Positions 63,756 to 64,000 of a DNA stretch of 64,000 bases are shown one piece after another; position 1 is the stretch's first letter, and the number at the start of each line of letters is the position of its first letter. The stretch covers positions 5,138,001 through 5,202,000 of the forward strand of contig NZ_JAUALB010000001.1 of the NCBI RefSeq assembly GCF_030345795.1, written 5' to 3'. The stretch is from Micromonospora sp. WMMA1363 (GTDB lineage Bacteria > Actinomycetota > Actinomycetes > Mycobacteriales > Micromonosporaceae). The translations under genes were made by a program, and so were the position numbers. The notes under the pieces are model-generated. The model saw nothing but the letters and a program-made list of their open reading frames with translations, ran no database searches and was not told the DNA's origin.

Positions 63756-63919
63756 GAGACCGGTCGCGGACGGCGGCCGGCGAACGAAAGAAAGAGGATC
63801 ATCGAATTCATGATACAGAAGAAGCCGAACCGGTGTGCCAGCTCAAGTCCGAACTGTGTTGAGGTCCTGTCCGACGGCGACGGGAACTGAATTGTCCGCA
63901 ACTCTCCGTGGTCGCTAGG

Positions 63920-63961
63920 GCGAGGGCCTGTCCCGCACCACCGATGCCAACGAGGCACCGA
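63920..63961 (+). repeat. Short RHS-core-like fragment at the window edge
   Basis: gcgagggcctgtcccgcacca at 63920-63940 is the RHS-core coding sequence for EGLSRT seen near 51532-51552, and the next 20 bases still resemble it. It may be a remnant of a second RHS tip beyond the window, or a chance scrap left by recombination. Confidence 0.55.
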
Positions 63962-64000
63962 CCAGTTCTGATCTCCACAACGGTCGGTAGTGGATGGCGG

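Overview
The window comes from a high-GC actinomycete, most likely Micromonospora or a close relative in the Micromonosporaceae. Evidence is the very GC-rich third codon positions, frequent GTG starts with ATGA/GTGA overlaps, the conserved mazG-eno-FtsB/DivIC-DUF501-ppx gene order, XRE/DUF397 regulator pairs, an LppU/SCO3897-type protein and a bldA-type tRNA-Leu(UAA). This assignment rests on pattern recognition, not a search.

From 1 to about 44 kb the window is ordinary chromosome. It opens with mfd, a SurA-like lipoprotein, mazG, a DUF885 hydrolase, eno, the divisome protein, DUF501, an ArgA-like acetyltransferase and ppx. An XRE-DUF397 regulatory pair at 12 kb diverges from a three-gene cassette of tiny coupled proteins. 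Next come dienelactone hydrolase and UDG genes, a DUF4129-MoxR-DUF58 operon carrying a 59-bp tandem repeat, a type II NADH dehydrogenase, a membrane protein and tRNA-Leu(UAA). A response regulator, histidine kinase, DUF2993 protein and MMPL transporter follow as an apparent unit. The remainder holds a Bax-inhibitor-1 protein, a thiolase, two tandem SGNH hydrolases joined by a 13-codon relay ORF, a frameshifted DUF1232 gene, cystathionine beta-synthase, RNase Z, and an asnO-ngg-M42 peptidase operon for the osmoprotectant N-acetylglutaminylglutamine amide (NAGGN).

From 44.6 to 62 kb the window is accessory and damaged. A giant secreted RHS/YD-repeat gene (44581-52119) carries three separate lesions: an IS3 insertion in the signal-peptide region with a CGT target duplication, an apparent 2-nt deletion, and a Gln-to-stop change. 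Its distal end still encodes a lower-GC, Cys/Lys/Trp-rich C-terminal domain followed by a small two-helix membrane protein, which together look like an undescribed toxin-immunity tip. Downstream, 52586-60215 is one ISAs1-family element with matching ends and a 10-bp target duplication. It is inflated to 7.6 kb by nested elements: a minus-strand group II intron, a plus-strand group II intron, an IS5-type element and an ISKra4 element with a 9-bp target duplication. An IS110-family element follows.

The window ends (61.9-63.8 kb) with a second XRE-type regulator divergent from a paralogous copy of the three-gene small-protein cassette seen at 13 kb, including the same leader hairpin. This duplicated cassette (soluble 73-aa protein, C-terminally anchored 69-aa protein, Cys-rich small protein) and the RHS tip are the best candidates for undescribed biology.
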